Source: Fusibacter sp. 3D3 (GTDB taxonomy: Bacteria > Bacillota > Clostridia > Peptostreptococcales > Acidaminobacteraceae). Taken from it: 50,647 nucleotides of DNA. A program made the position numbers and the translations under genes. Location: the NCBI RefSeq assembly GCF_001748365.1, contig NZ_BDHH01000025.1:1889-52535 (forward strand), written 5' to 3'. Every line of letters begins with the position of its first letter. The first letter of the stretch is position 1. Below, one piece after another: positions 1 through 8,232 of this stretch. The notes under the pieces are model-generated. The model did no database searches and was not told the origin of the DNA. It saw only the letters and a program-made list of their open reading frames with translations.

Positions 1-264
1 CTAAGACGCACCAAGAAAACCGCAGAAGGTGACCTCTGGCAATTTGAATACGCCCTGCCCTATGCAGACTCCACCCAGAGCTTTGAGAACGAGCGCCTAA
101 AGCCGAGCTATAAAGCCACACTCTACGTCATCCCAAAGGGCGTGGACTGGAACGGTGACTATAACACAGAGGGCATGATCAAAATGGAGATCACCGACAT
201 CGACATCACAGGCAACATCTACGACCTGCTCTACATTGAGCCGGTTCGGGGGAATCGGGAATAA
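1..264 (+). CDS. C-terminal fragment of an unrecognised protein
   Basis: Frame 1 is open from the window edge to a TAA at 262-264, giving 87 residues; the start lies upstream of the window. I do not recognise the family. The segment is soluble-looking, rich in aromatic and acidic residues, and ends with alternating polar and hydrophobic stretches that suggest beta strands. Its codons are clearly more GC-rich (many GCC, CTG, ATC and CGC) than those of the next genes, which hints at different ancestry or at high expression. It is followed by a strong hairpin terminator. That it is coding is supported by the open frame, codon bias and terminator; the function is unknown. Confidence 0.6.
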   Translation, partial: LRRTKKTAEGDLWQFEYALPYADSTQSFENERLKPSYKATLYVIPKGVDWNGDYNTEGMIKMEITDIDITGNIYDLLYIEPVRGNRE

Positions 265-271
265 GGTATTC

Positions 272-319
272 AAAAGAGACTTTCAGCATGGGGTAGATCC
301 ATGCGAGAAAGTCTCTTTT
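272..319. terminator. Intrinsic terminator after the first gene, probably bidirectional
   Basis: A 13-bp perfect inverted repeat (272-284 with 307-319) encloses a second stem (GCATGG 286-291 with CCATGC 299-304). The outer stem begins with AAAA and ends with TTTT, so it can act on either strand. It separates the fragment ending at 264 from the DUF554 gene. Confidence 0.75.
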
Positions 320-435
320 GACTTTAGGAGGGACATAAGATACCACTGTAAATTTACGAAAAGGTATACAATCGTCTCTTGAGTCTTCCAATATTAAAAA
401 ATGAGATGAAATCAGCATTCTATACACGATAAATA

Positions 436-464
436 TTGATTAGTGTCACAAAATATTCTATGAT
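436..464 (+). promoter_or_regulatory. Predicted sigma-A promoter of the DUF554 gene
   Basis: TTGATT (436-441) and TATGAT (459-464) are separated by 17 bp and lie 36 bp before the ATG at 500. This fits a housekeeping promoter with a short leader. Confidence 0.5.
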
Positions 465-499
465 ACATATTAAGAAATCGTTTTTGGGAGGCAGAATTT

Positions 500-1189
500 A
501 TGTTAGGAACCATTGTAAATGCCGTAGCCATAGTTGCTGGAGGGGCAGTCGGACTTTTGATTAAGGGTGGGCTCCCTGAGAAAGTGAGTCAATCCATCAT
601 GCAAGGCGTTGGATTATGCATCATACTTATTGGGATGTCTGGTGCACTTGAAGGCACTCAATATCTCATGGAAATTATCTTTTTTATTGTTATTGGAACG
701 GTCATTGGAGAAATTGTTGATATTGAAAAGAGACTTGAAAAACTGGGAGACCATCTCCAAGCCAAATATGCTTCAGAAGGTTCAACTTTTAGTAAGGGAT
801 TTGTAACGGCGAGTTTGCTTTATTGTGTGGGCGCTATGGCAATTATGGGTGCGCTCGAAAGTGGTTTAAACGGCAACCATGAAATTTTATTTGCGAAGTC
901 GATACTAGATGGTATCATCTCAATTATATTTGCTTCAACACTAGGTGTTGGCGTCATTTTTTCAGCAGTAAGTGTTTTTATCTATCAAGGGACGATTACA
1001 CTCGCAGCGGGTGGATTGAAGCAATTGCTTACTGATCCCGTAGTGGTGCAGATGTCAGCAACAGGTGGGTTGCTTATCTTGGGACTGGGGATTTCTATGG
1101 TGGGGAATGTAAAATTAAAGATTGGCAATATGCTTCCAAGCGTTTTGCTGCCCATTTTTTATGCGCTCATTAAGGGCCTATTTATTTGA
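500..1189 (+). CDS. DUF554 family membrane protein
   Basis: A 229-residue, very hydrophobic protein with about seven predicted membrane segments. The N-terminus (MLGTIVNAVAIVAGG), followed by a glycine-rich stretch and a conserved internal GTVIGE, is typical of DUF554 (YdfK-like) proteins, whose usual length is about 225-235 residues. The family is thought to be a membrane transporter or channel, but no substrate is established. The start at 500 has a GGGAGG ribosome-binding site at about 486-491. It appears monocistronic, with its own promoter upstream and a hairpin downstream at 1240-1292. The family call is firm; any transport role is inference. Confidence 0.85.
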   Translation: MLGTIVNAVAIVAGGAVGLLIKGGLPEKVSQSIMQGVGLCIILIGMSGALEGTQYLMEIIFFIVIGTVIGEIVDIEKRLEKLGDHLQAKYASEGSTFSKGFVTASLLYCVGAMAIMGALESGLNGNHEILFAKSILDGIISIIFASTLGVGVIFSAVSVFIYQGTITLAAGGLKQLLTDPVVVQMSATGGLLILGLGISMVGNVKLKIGNMLPSVLLPIFYALIKGLFI

Positions 1190-1239
1190 AATAAGCGAAC
1201 ATTCAGAAAAAAGTAAAAAGAAAATATCGCATGATCATT

Positions 1240-1292
1240 GACCTCTAGAATCAAATTGTTATCAGACAATTGTTGAATTGGAGGTTTTTTTA
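1240..1292 (+). terminator. Probable intrinsic terminator after the DUF554 gene
   Basis: An imperfect stem (ACCTC...GAATC...AATTGT pairing with ACAATTGTTGAATTGGAGGT) ends in a seven-T run at 1285-1291. It lies 50 bp after the DUF554 stop. The mismatches make it weaker than the others in the window. Confidence 0.55.
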
Positions 1293-1427
1293 TGCTTGAG
1301 TAATCGCGAGTTCAAACATATTAGTAAACACGAAAAAAAAACAAATAAATCAAAAAAATATTTGTCTTTTTTAAACTTGTTTGATAAAATTGTTACGTAC
1401 TTTAGGATCTACAAGAGTGTTTTGATT

Positions 1428-1584
1428 TTGTTTTGATTTTTTATTTGAAATTATAATATGAGTGTTAAAAGTCAAAAGTTGAGTAACCCTGCGCCTGATG
1501 ATGCGCTTACGGAAAGTACGTGGTATAGCATCGGATAGAGTAGGCGCGTACAACTAGATGCTGACACTCTGACCAATTATGGAG
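1428..1584 (+). promoter_or_regulatory. Promoter and structured 5' leader of the NCS2 permease
   Basis: A possible promoter is TTGTTT (1428-1433), an 18-bp spacer and TATAAT (1452-1457). The leader of about 130 nt can fold: GAGTGT (1460-1465) pairs with ACACTC (1564-1569), and inside are a GCGC-loop-GCGC hairpin, a GTAC/GTAC pairing and a GCATC/GATGC pairing. It lacks the conserved TTTCTAC and GGTA motifs of a purine riboswitch, and I cannot assign it to a known class. The stretch 1293-1427 is AT-rich and holds no gene that I can see. Confidence 0.35.
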
Positions 1585-1594
1585 GGTATCTAAG

Positions 1595-2893
1595 ATGGAA
1601 AAAAATGTAGGGTTCATTGAGAGGACCTTTAAACTCAAAGCACATAATACCAATGTGAAAACAGAAGCGATTGCTGGTTTTACAACTTTTATGACGATGG
1701 CGTATATTCTCATTGTTAACCCAGGTACGCTTGCAGATGCAGGTATGGATTTTGGAAAGGTTTTTACTGCTACAGCGATTTCTGCGATTATTGGCACATT
1801 GGTAATGGCGTTTGCTGCAAATCTACCATTTGCTTTGGCACCGGGGATGGGACTTAATGCTTTTTTTGCGTATACGGTTGTTATAGCGGGGCACAAGTCT
1901 TTTGAATTTGCGCTAACAGCAGTATTTTTAGAAGGTATTATCTTTTTGATATTAACACTTTTTAATGTTAGAGAAGCTATTATAAATGCATTGCCAGCTA
2001 ATATTAAGCGTGCAATTTCTGTAGGAATCGGTCTTTTTATTGCCTTTATTGGCCTTGCCAATTCGGGGGTCATTATCCATGGGGACACGATCGTACAACT
2101 GGGGACAGTAACTTCTGGTTCAGGTCTATTGGCATTAATCGGCATAGTGATTGCGGGTGTGTTGCTTGCTTTAAATGTAAAGGGTGCTCTTTTCATTTCT
2201 ATTATTTTAACGACGATTATAGGGTTCCCAATGGGGATTACGCACTTCCCAGAGGCGATGTGGCAATTGCCTTCAACACCGTATTTTTTTAATTTTGCGT
2301 GGGGTGAAATTTTTTCTATGGATATGCTATCTGTATTATTTGTATTTTTGTTTGTAGATATGTTTGATACAGTGGGCACTTTAGTGGGGGTAACCACTAA
2401 AGCAGGAATGCTTGAAGATGGTAAAGTGCCAAATGTAAAACAAGCTCTTTTTGCAGATGCCGTAGGCACTACTGTGGGAGCAATCTTCGGAACCAGTACG
2501 GTAACGACCTACGTCGAATCGGCTTCCGGGGTTGCTGAAGGGGGTAGAACTGGATTGACTGCTGTCGTAACAGCGGGTTTATTTGGGGTGGCATTATTAT
2601 TATCGCCATTGTTTATTATGATTCCATCAGCAGCGACAACACCCGCACTTGTCTTGGTGGGGGTATTTATGATGAGTCCAATCAAAGAAATTGATTTTGA
2701 TGACTATACTGAGCTCATCCCAGCATTTTTGACAATAATCATGATGCCACTGGCTTATTCAATCTCAGAAGGAATTGTATTTGGCGTACTTTCGTATGTA
2801 ATCCTTAAAGTGTTCACAAATAGAGGAAAGGAAGTTCCTGTTTTAACATATATGATTGCAGTGTTCTTTGCCATTAAATTGGTCATGGGGTAG
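1595..2893 (+). CDS. NCS2 family permease, AzgA/PbuG-like purine transporter
   Basis: A 432-residue multi-spanning membrane protein with the start (FKLKAHNTNVKTEAIAGFTTF) and the LAPGMGLNAFFAY motif of the AzgA/PbuG branch of the NCS2 nucleobase:cation symporters, which usually import hypoxanthine, guanine or adenine. The conserved DMFDTVGTLVGV segment lies in the second half, followed by the GTSTVTTYVES motif expected in the substrate-binding region. Length is normal for the family. A GGAGGGT ribosome-binding site precedes the ATG at 1595. A terminator follows at 2964. A purine-type amidohydrolase (4476-5843) lies 1.6 kb downstream, which fits purine salvage. The exact base transported is not readable from the sequence. 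Confidence 0.88.
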   Translation: MEKNVGFIERTFKLKAHNTNVKTEAIAGFTTFMTMAYILIVNPGTLADAGMDFGKVFTATAISAIIGTLVMAFAANLPFALAPGMGLNAFFAYTVVIAGHKSFEFALTAVFLEGIIFLILTLFNVREAIINALPANIKRAISVGIGLFIAFIGLANSGVIIHGDTIVQLGTVTSGSGLLALIGIVIAGVLLALNVKGALFISIILTTIIGFPMGITHFPEAMWQLPSTPYFFNFAWGEIFSMDMLSVLFVFLFVDMFDTVGTLVGVTTKAGMLEDGKVPNVKQALFADAVGTTVGAIFGTSTVTTYVESASGVAEGGRTGLTAVVTAGLFGVALLLSPLFIMIPSAATTPALVLVGVFMMSPIKEIDFDDYTELIPAFLTIIMMPLAYSISEGIVFGVLSYVILKVFTNRGKEVPVLTYMIAVFFAIKLVMG

Positions 2894-2963
2894 GTTGCTT
2901 TAAAGCGAATATGAATCAACTTTTGGTTTTTGATACTTTAACACATTATAGATTAAAAAATAT

Positions 2964-3004
2964 ACTGCAGGTTGCAACAGTATTGTTGCAGTCTGCAGTT
3001 TTCT
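2964..3004 (+). terminator. Intrinsic terminator after the NCS2 permease
   Basis: CTGCAG (2965-2970) pairs with CTGCAG (2993-2998), and inside it TGCAAC (2973-2978) pairs with GTTGCA (2985-2990). A TTTT tract follows. It lies about 70 bp after the permease stop. Confidence 0.75.
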
Positions 3005-3238
3005 TATTCTGTTAGAGGAATGGAAAAGAGAGTCTTTAGATGACAAAAATTATATATTGGTGAGGTTGTCTCTCGAGGATTGTCAGGACCAACTAATTAG
3101 GATAAAATAAAGACATGATTTTTATTTTTGAAACGGTACTAACCCTGTTTGAGCACTCATTCGATGCCTCAAATCGATTTTCACTGACAATTTTCCCGAT
3201 TGAAGTCTCAGAGAAAAATCCTTTTCAAGTATTGCTGT

Positions 3239-3357
3239 CAAAAAAAAAATGCCTTTGCAATAAAGCAAAGGCAACAACCATATTTAAATCGGGGTTTGTG
3301 ATTTAAGTATGTACAAAAAATGTTAAATGGTAAAAATTGCACGGGAATGCAATCTGC
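3239..3357 (-). ncRNA. Candidate minus-strand small RNA of about 115 nt
   Basis: On the minus strand TTGATT (3392-3387), a 17-bp spacer and TATAAT (3369-3364) form a near-consensus promoter. About 85 nt into the predicted transcript is a perfect 9-bp intrinsic terminator (TGCCTTTGC 3250-3258 with GCAAAGGCA 3264-3272) followed by ten Us (3249-3240). No minus-strand reading frame of useful size lies between. The transcript has a hairpin with an exposed UCCCG loop (about 3333-3352) and an unpaired CCCCG, the C-rich type of motif that Gram-positive regulatory RNAs use to bind Shine-Dalgarno sequences. Its 5' part is antisense to sequence upstream of the gene at 3429. A small RNA is inference. Confidence 0.45.
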
Positions 3358-3428
3358 AAGTTAATTATATCGAAATGTGGAGCAAAAATCAATTATAAAT
3401 CACAATTAATTATTATTTATCGGAGGCA

Positions 3429-4379
3429 ATGATGGCAACAGACTTCACAACACTCTTTTTAGTATTTGTGTCATATGCTTTTATTGGTTGGATAACTGAG
3501 GTTCTTTACGCGTTTTATATAGAACATAAGTGGATCAATAGAGGTTTTTTATATGGTCCTTTTTGTCCAATTTACGGTGTAGGTGCCATAGCGATCATCA
3601 GCATCGTAGAGGTTTTTAATCTTTACATCATGAAAAGTAGGCCGTTGTCTTTAATAGAAATGTTTTTTCTGGTACTCTTGATCACATCGGCTATTGAGTG
3701 GTTGACAGGTTACTTTTTAGAGAAAATATTTCATGCGCAGTGGTGGGATTATTCCAATAATAAGTTTAACATAATGGGTTATATTTGTTTGAAATTTTCG
3801 ATCTGTTGGGGGGCGATTGGTGTATTTGTGATCAAAGTTGTCAATCCTTTGATTATGAGAGGCTTATCTTATTTGGAAGGACCAATGTACACCAATATAG
3901 GCATTATGCTAATGCTTTATTTTGCCCTTGACGGGTATAAAACAGTTAGAGGTATGATAGACCTCAGAAACTTAATTTTAGAGCTTGAGAGATTCAGTGT
4001 GCAGTTTAAAAATGACATTGAAAGGATAAGCATGCCTATACGACAAGATTTCGAACGTGTTCGCGGAGATTTTGAAGAGAAACGTCAGGCACTTTCAGCA
4101 GAAATAAAAGAGAAAATGAGCGATTTCGAAGATTTTAATGGTGATCTAAAAGAAAAAATTGAACATGAAGTTAGAGAACGCTTCGATTTTGTAGAATATA
4201 ACCTAAGAGATGCAATTGAAAAAAAACAAGTTGAAGCTGCAAATATTAAGGCAGAGCTTGCAGAAAAAATTTATGCACTAAGGCTCTATCGGGCGTTTCC
4301 AAAGATGAAATCCATGAAGTATCCAGATCTTTTAAGACCCGTAAAGGAAATTCAGCAACGCCGAAGGAATTCTAAATAA
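3429..4379 (+). CDS. CmpB-like putative ABC transporter permease with coiled-coil tail
   Basis: A 316-residue protein. Residues 1 to about 180 are hydrophobic with five or so membrane segments and carry the pattern GWITEVLYAF...NRGFLYGPFCPIYGVGA, which I recognise from the family named ABC_trans_CmpB (PF06541) in Firmicutes. Residues about 185-300 form a charged, helical coiled coil, a common extension in this family. No ATPase or binding protein is adjacent, so the ABC permease label is only a family name. Two overlapping ATGs (3429 and 3432) follow a CGGAGG ribosome-binding site at 3421-3426; either could be used. It probably ends its own transcript, as the next gene starts about 95 bp later. 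The domain call is good; the function is unknown. Confidence 0.75.
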   Translation: MMATDFTTLFLVFVSYAFIGWITEVLYAFYIEHKWINRGFLYGPFCPIYGVGAIAIISIVEVFNLYIMKSRPLSLIEMFFLVLLITSAIEWLTGYFLEKIFHAQWWDYSNNKFNIMGYICLKFSICWGAIGVFVIKVVNPLIMRGLSYLEGPMYTNIGIMLMLYFALDGYKTVRGMIDLRNLILELERFSVQFKNDIERISMPIRQDFERVRGDFEEKRQALSAEIKEKMSDFEDFNGDLKEKIEHEVRERFDFVEYNLRDAIEKKQVEAANIKAELAEKIYALRLYRAFPKMKSMKYPDLLRPVKEIQQRRRNSK

Positions 4380-4475
4380 TGGAAAACGAATTGGAAGGTT
4401 TTTATAATGAACTCCGTAGCAATATCTTATAGACTTATAATGTAAGTTGACAGACAAAATCAGATATGGAGTTGA

Positions 4476-5843
4476 ATGATGAAAAGAGTGCTGGGTAACG
4501 GTTTGATTGTGACCATGAATCAAAATCGCGAAGTGTTTTACGGAAGTGTTTTAATAAAGGATGAAGTCATTGAGCGCGTGATCAAGCATGATCCGTTTGA
4601 AAACTTAAAGGATTTGAAAAATGGGATTGGTGAATTTGATGAACTTATAGATTGTACAGGGCAATTGATATTACCGGGGTTAATACAAACACATACCCAT
4701 TTGACGCAGACACTTTTTAAAGGTCTCGGGGATGATTTACAATTAATGGACTGGTTACAGACAAAGATTTGGCCATCGGAAGCTGCACACACGGCCGAGA
4801 CGAACTACATTTCATCCAAAGTGGGTATTGGTGAGCTTCTAAAAGGAGGCACGACGACGATTGTCAATATGGAGTCGGTCAATCATACGGAATCCAGCTT
4901 TGAAGCCTTGAAGGAAATGGGGATACGCGCTATTAGTGGCAAATGTATGATGGATTATAATGAAGGTGTTCCCAAAGGGCTCATAGAAAGTTTAGAGGTG
5001 TCCCTTTCTGAAAGTGAAAGACTGCTTAAAAAATGGCATCAAACGCATAATGGGTTAATTGAGTATGCATTGGCACCTCGATTTGTGGTCTCTTGCTCAG
5101 ATGAATTGCTAAAAGCAAGTGTAAAGATGAGCAGGACGTACGGCGTTAGACTTCATACGCATGCTTCAGAAAATAAAGGTGAGATTGCAATTGTTAGAAG
5201 ACGAACTGGTATGGAAAATATTGATTATTTAAAGCGGATTGGTTTTTTAGGAAAACATGTGATTTTAGCACATTGTATTCATCTAAATGATCTTGAAGTG
5301 CAACATTTGATAGATTCTGAGACAGTAATAGCCCATTGTCCGAGTTCCAACATGAAACTGGCATCCGGATTTGCCCCAGTTCACGCGATGTTACAAAGAG
5401 GGGCAAAGGTGACTTTGGGTGCAGATGGAAGTCCTTGCAACAATGAACTCAATATATTTATGGAAATGCGCATGGCTGCTCTGATTCACAAAGGCAATCA
5501 ACTTGATTCAACCATCATGAATGCAAAAAGTGTCTTTGAGATGGCGACTATAAAGGCGGCAGAAGCACTTGGAAAAGAATCAGAGATCGGGAGTGTGGTA
5601 GAGGGCAAGCATGCAGATCTCATCACACTGCGAATTGATAAATTGGAATCGATGATGGTACCTTTAAATGCGGAGAATGTTTATGCTCAGATTGTATACA
5701 ATGCATCCAGTAGAGATGTTTGCCATACGCTTGTCAATGGGGCTTTGTTAGTAACTCATGGGCAGTTGGTAAACGTGTCAGAAGCTGATTTGTATCTCGA
5801 TGCTAAAAAAGCAATTATAAATTTTATAAAAGACCCAAAATGA
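4476..5843 (+). CDS. TRZ/ATZ-family amidohydrolase (probable purine/nucleoside deaminase)
   Basis: A 455-residue metal-dependent hydrolase of the amidohydrolase superfamily. The zinc ligands are visible: the THTH motif (H73, H75), His in the LHTHASEN strand (H227/H229), the LAHCIHL strand (H266, H269) and the aspartate of GADGSP (D317). This set matches the branch with guanine deaminase, S-adenosylhomocysteine/5'-methylthioadenosine deaminase and the triazine hydrolases. The closing pattern (AAEALGKE...GSVVEGKHADL) is normal, and length is typical (430-460). I cannot tell guanine from SAH/MTA/5'-deoxyadenosine deaminase by eye. The upstream NCS2 purine permease favours a purine role. The start at 4476 (or the second ATG at 4479) follows a GGAG at 4469-4472, and a terminator follows at 5851. 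Confidence 0.85.
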   Translation: MMKRVLGNGLIVTMNQNREVFYGSVLIKDEVIERVIKHDPFENLKDLKNGIGEFDELIDCTGQLILPGLIQTHTHLTQTLFKGLGDDLQLMDWLQTKIWPSEAAHTAETNYISSKVGIGELLKGGTTTIVNMESVNHTESSFEALKEMGIRAISGKCMMDYNEGVPKGLIESLEVSLSESERLLKKWHQTHNGLIEYALAPRFVVSCSDELLKASVKMSRTYGVRLHTHASENKGEIAIVRRRTGMENIDYLKRIGFLGKHVILAHCIHLNDLEVQHLIDSETVIAHCPSSNMKLASGFAPVHAMLQRGAKVTLGADGSPCNNELNIFMEMRMAALIHKGNQLDSTIMNAKSVFEMATIKAAEALGKESEIGSVVEGKHADLITLRIDKLESMMVPLNAENVYAQIVYNASSRDVCHTLVNGALLVTHGQLVNVSEADLYLDAKKAIINFIKDPK

Positions 5844-5850
5844 ATTTGGA

Positions 5851-5898
5851 AGCATCCCGAACAGTCGAATCTTATGATTGAAAAGGGATGCTTTTTCT
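5851..5898 (+). terminator. Intrinsic terminator after the amidohydrolase
   Basis: AGCATCCC (5851-5858) pairs with GGGATGCT (5885-5892), followed by TTTTCTTTT. The loop of 26 nt is fairly large. Confidence 0.7.
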
Positions 5899-5961
5899 TT
5901 TGATGTTATGGCTATTTTGATCCATATAAGATATAATATTACCAATGATTAGGGAGGCGAT

Positions 5962-6819
5962 ATGTTTTTAAAATCGAATGGATTTAGTCCTATTTTCACG
6001 TTTGAATGTGGTCAGTGCTTTAGATGGAAGAAAATAGGCAGTCAGTATATAGGTGTTGTTAAAGGTGCAGTTATAAGCATTGAAGAGAATGGTCTCGGTT
6101 ATGATATTAAAATAGAACAAGCCATTGCTCAGGTTTCAGACAACGCCATAGCGCATTATTTCGATGAAAGCGCAGATTATTCCCGAATTTTAAAAGTACT
6201 GTCTGAAAAAGACGATTACTTAAAGACTTCAACCGAAGCTTATAGAGGTCTAAGGTTATTAAATCAAGATCCCTTTGAAGCTTTGATCACTTTTATTATT
6301 TCTGCTAATAATAATATCCCCAAAATTAAAATGAGTGTAGAAGCACTGTCGCAAAGATTTGGAACCTACATTGGGGATCATAATGGACAGCCCTATTACA
6401 GCTTCCCAACGGTAGAAACACTTGCAAAAGCTTCGCTTGAAGACTTAAATGTCAAGGGAATAGGCTATAGGGCCAAGGCCGTATCGTTAACTGCAAAGCG
6501 GATTGTGGATGAACAAATAGATTTGTCGACATATCAGCAGTATAATTACACAGATGCAAAAGCTGAACTAATGAAATTTTATGGTGTTGGAGATAAAGTA
6601 GCCGATTGTGTACTTCTTTTTAGTTTGAATCATAAAGAAGCTTTCCCGATAGACACATGGGTTAAAAAAATGTTGCAGACTTTTTATAATGTTGAAGATC
6701 AAACGAGAGCATATCAAGCATTTGTGGAGGAATATTTCACAGAATACGGGGGTTATGCACAGCAGTTTCTTTTCTATTATATGAGGGAAAACAAGAATGG
6801 GATCGGTGGTGAAAAATGA
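5962..6819 (+). CDS. 8-oxoguanine DNA glycosylase/AP lyase, Ogg1 type
   Basis: A 285-residue base-excision repair glycosylase. The N-terminal Ogg domain shows the FxCGQCFRW signature (residues about 13-22). The helix-hairpin-helix domain follows, with VKGIGYRAKAV and then GVGDKVADCVLLF, where K212 matches the catalytic lysine of human OGG1 (Lys249). The aspartate in PIDTW (D231) matches OGG1 Asp268. It removes 8-oxoguanine from DNA and cleaves the abasic site. Length is normal for bacterial Ogg1-like proteins (about 280-300). A GGGAGG ribosome-binding site precedes the start at 5962. Its stop overlaps the start of the next gene in an ATGA, so the two are translationally coupled. Confidence 0.9.
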   Translation: MFLKSNGFSPIFTFECGQCFRWKKIGSQYIGVVKGAVISIEENGLGYDIKIEQAIAQVSDNAIAHYFDESADYSRILKVLSEKDDYLKTSTEAYRGLRLLNQDPFEALITFIISANNNIPKIKMSVEALSQRFGTYIGDHNGQPYYSFPTVETLAKASLEDLNVKGIGYRAKAVSLTAKRIVDEQIDLSTYQQYNYTDAKAELMKFYGVGDKVADCVLLFSLNHKEAFPIDTWVKKMLQTFYNVEDQTRAYQAFVEEYFTEYGGYAQQFLFYYMRENKNGIGGEK

Positions 6820-8042
6820 AAACAATGGACGTGTTTTTGGCAAGACAACCAATCTTTAATAGCAAGAAATGCGTTGTCGCATATGAAATATTGTATCGTC
6901 AAGGGGTAAAAAATGTCTATCATGAAGATTACGATGGCGATCTTGCCACTACAACGGTTGTATCAGATGCACTTGTGAATTTTGGCATAGAGGGCCTTAC
7001 AAATGACAAAAAGGCTTTTATTAACTTTACCAAAAATTTGATTATGGAAAATTTACCGCTTTTGATTCCACCCGAATCATTGACCATAGAGATTCTCGAA
7101 ACCGTGGATGTGGATCGTAAATTTGCAGAAAAAATCAAGTATTTGAAGGGCAAAGGCTACACGATTGCGCTTGATGATTTTATTGACGATGAGAAATTTG
7201 ATGTCATTATGCCTTATGTGGATATTATCAAAGTAGATTTTTTGGTTCTGGGTTATGAGGGCAGAAAAATAGTAGCTGATAAATATAAAATCAAGGGCAT
7301 TAGACTCTTAGCTGAAAAAGTTGAGACATACAAGGATTTTGAAGAAGCCGTAAGTTTAGGATATGAGCTATTTCAAGGCTTTTTCTTTGAAAAACCTGTG
7401 GTATGTAGAAGTAAGGGCATCAACGTAGCGACGTTTAATTATATGGAGATTTTAAAAGAAACCGTTAATGAAGAACCAAGTTTTGAAAAACTGTCTACAA
7501 TTGTAAAGAGTGATATGTCGTTGACCTATAAATTGCTGAGACTTATCAATTCGCCAGCATTTTATAGAAGTAGTGAAATCACGAGTATCAACCATGCTTT
7601 GACCATGCTTGGATTAAATGAGATTCGAAAATGGGTGACACTCATTATGCTCAGAGATGTGAGTTCAGAAAAGCCAGAGGAGATCATTAAAGTATCTCTC
7701 ATCAGAGCTATTTTTTCAGAGCAGGTATCGCCCTATTTTGGACTCGAGAAGAGAGAGATGGAGTCTTTTCTATTAGGTCTTTTTTCGCTTATTGATACCA
7801 TTATGGAAAGGCCGTTGTTTGAAGTTTTAGAACAATTACCACTCAAAGAAGATGTGAAAAGTGCCCTGATGGGGGTCAAGAACCCATTTCATGACTTGAT
7901 CAAACTTCTAAAGTATTATGAAAAAGGCAACTGGGATATGATTATTGAGATGACGACCCAGCATTCAGTGGACTATTCTGTGATCAATCAACTCTATTTA
8001 GACTCCGTGATTATGGCATCTAAAATGATGAATGAGGCTTAA
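6816..8042 (+). CDS. EAL and HDOD domain signalling protein (YuxH-like)
   Basis: A 408-residue protein with an EAL domain (about 1-200) and an HDOD domain (about 205-395), the architecture of YuxH-type proteins. The start MDVFLARQPIFN...AYEILYR is the typical opening. In the EAL part, EIL replaces EAL; the DDF and KVD positions are present, but the loop after DDF reads IDDEKF instead of GTG, and the EGVE motif is EKVE. Binding of cyclic-di-GMP is more likely than strong phosphodiesterase activity. HDOD domains are catalytically dead HD relatives that act in signalling. The start overlaps the ogg stop by 4 bp, so expression is coupled, although a link between repair and c-di-GMP is not obvious. 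An alternative start is the ATG at 6825. Confidence 0.88.
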   Translation: MKTMDVFLARQPIFNSKKCVVAYEILYRQGVKNVYHEDYDGDLATTTVVSDALVNFGIEGLTNDKKAFINFTKNLIMENLPLLIPPESLTIEILETVDVDRKFAEKIKYLKGKGYTIALDDFIDDEKFDVIMPYVDIIKVDFLVLGYEGRKIVADKYKIKGIRLLAEKVETYKDFEEAVSLGYELFQGFFFEKPVVCRSKGINVATFNYMEILKETVNEEPSFEKLSTIVKSDMSLTYKLLRLINSPAFYRSSEITSINHALTMLGLNEIRKWVTLIMLRDVSSEKPEEIIKVSLIRAIFSEQVSPYFGLEKREMESFLLGLFSLIDTIMERPLFEVLEQLPLKEDVKSALMGVKNPFHDLIKLLKYYEKGNWDMIIEMTTQHSVDYSVINQLYLDSVIMASKMMNEA

Positions 8043-8053
8043 ATTTAAACAAA

Positions 8054-8091
8054 TTGTTAAATTGTTAGCACTCTGTTAAAATGAGTGCTAA
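8054..8091 (+). promoter_or_regulatory. groESL promoter with CIRCE operator (HrcA site)
   Basis: A perfect CIRCE inverted repeat, TTAGCACTC (8065-8073), 9 bp, GAGTGCTAA (8083-8091), overlaps a promoter TTGTTA (8054-8059), 17 bp, TAAAAT (8077-8082). CIRCE is the operator of the heat-shock repressor HrcA. A leader of about 140 nt follows; it can fold into a hairpin (AACTCTT 8092-8098 with AAGAGTT 8144-8150, and TTAGAG 8105-8110 with CTCTAA 8135-8140). Confidence 0.93.
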
Positions 8092-8232
8092 AACTCTTGA
8101 TTTTTTAGAGGACTTGTATTATGATGAGGATGTGCTCTAAATAAAGAGTTATCAATTGCTATTTTGTATGCTTTGGTAATGGCAAATGATTTAGAGAAAT
8201 ATGTAATTTGAATGTTTAGAGGAGGCAATTTT

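Noticed and set aside
1293-1594. Purine riboswitch before the NCS2 permease
   Set aside because: The conserved TTTCTAC, the loop motifs and the ACTATG junction are absent; only general folding potential is present.
1507-2469. A 320-codon open frame on the minus strand
   Set aside because: It lies entirely antisense to the NCS2 permease, whose family match is clear, and has no ribosome-binding site or recognisable domain.
3115-3306. A 63-codon plus-strand frame
   Set aside because: It runs through the intrinsic terminator at 3250-3272, has no ribosome-binding site and reads as low-complexity translated AT-rich sequence.
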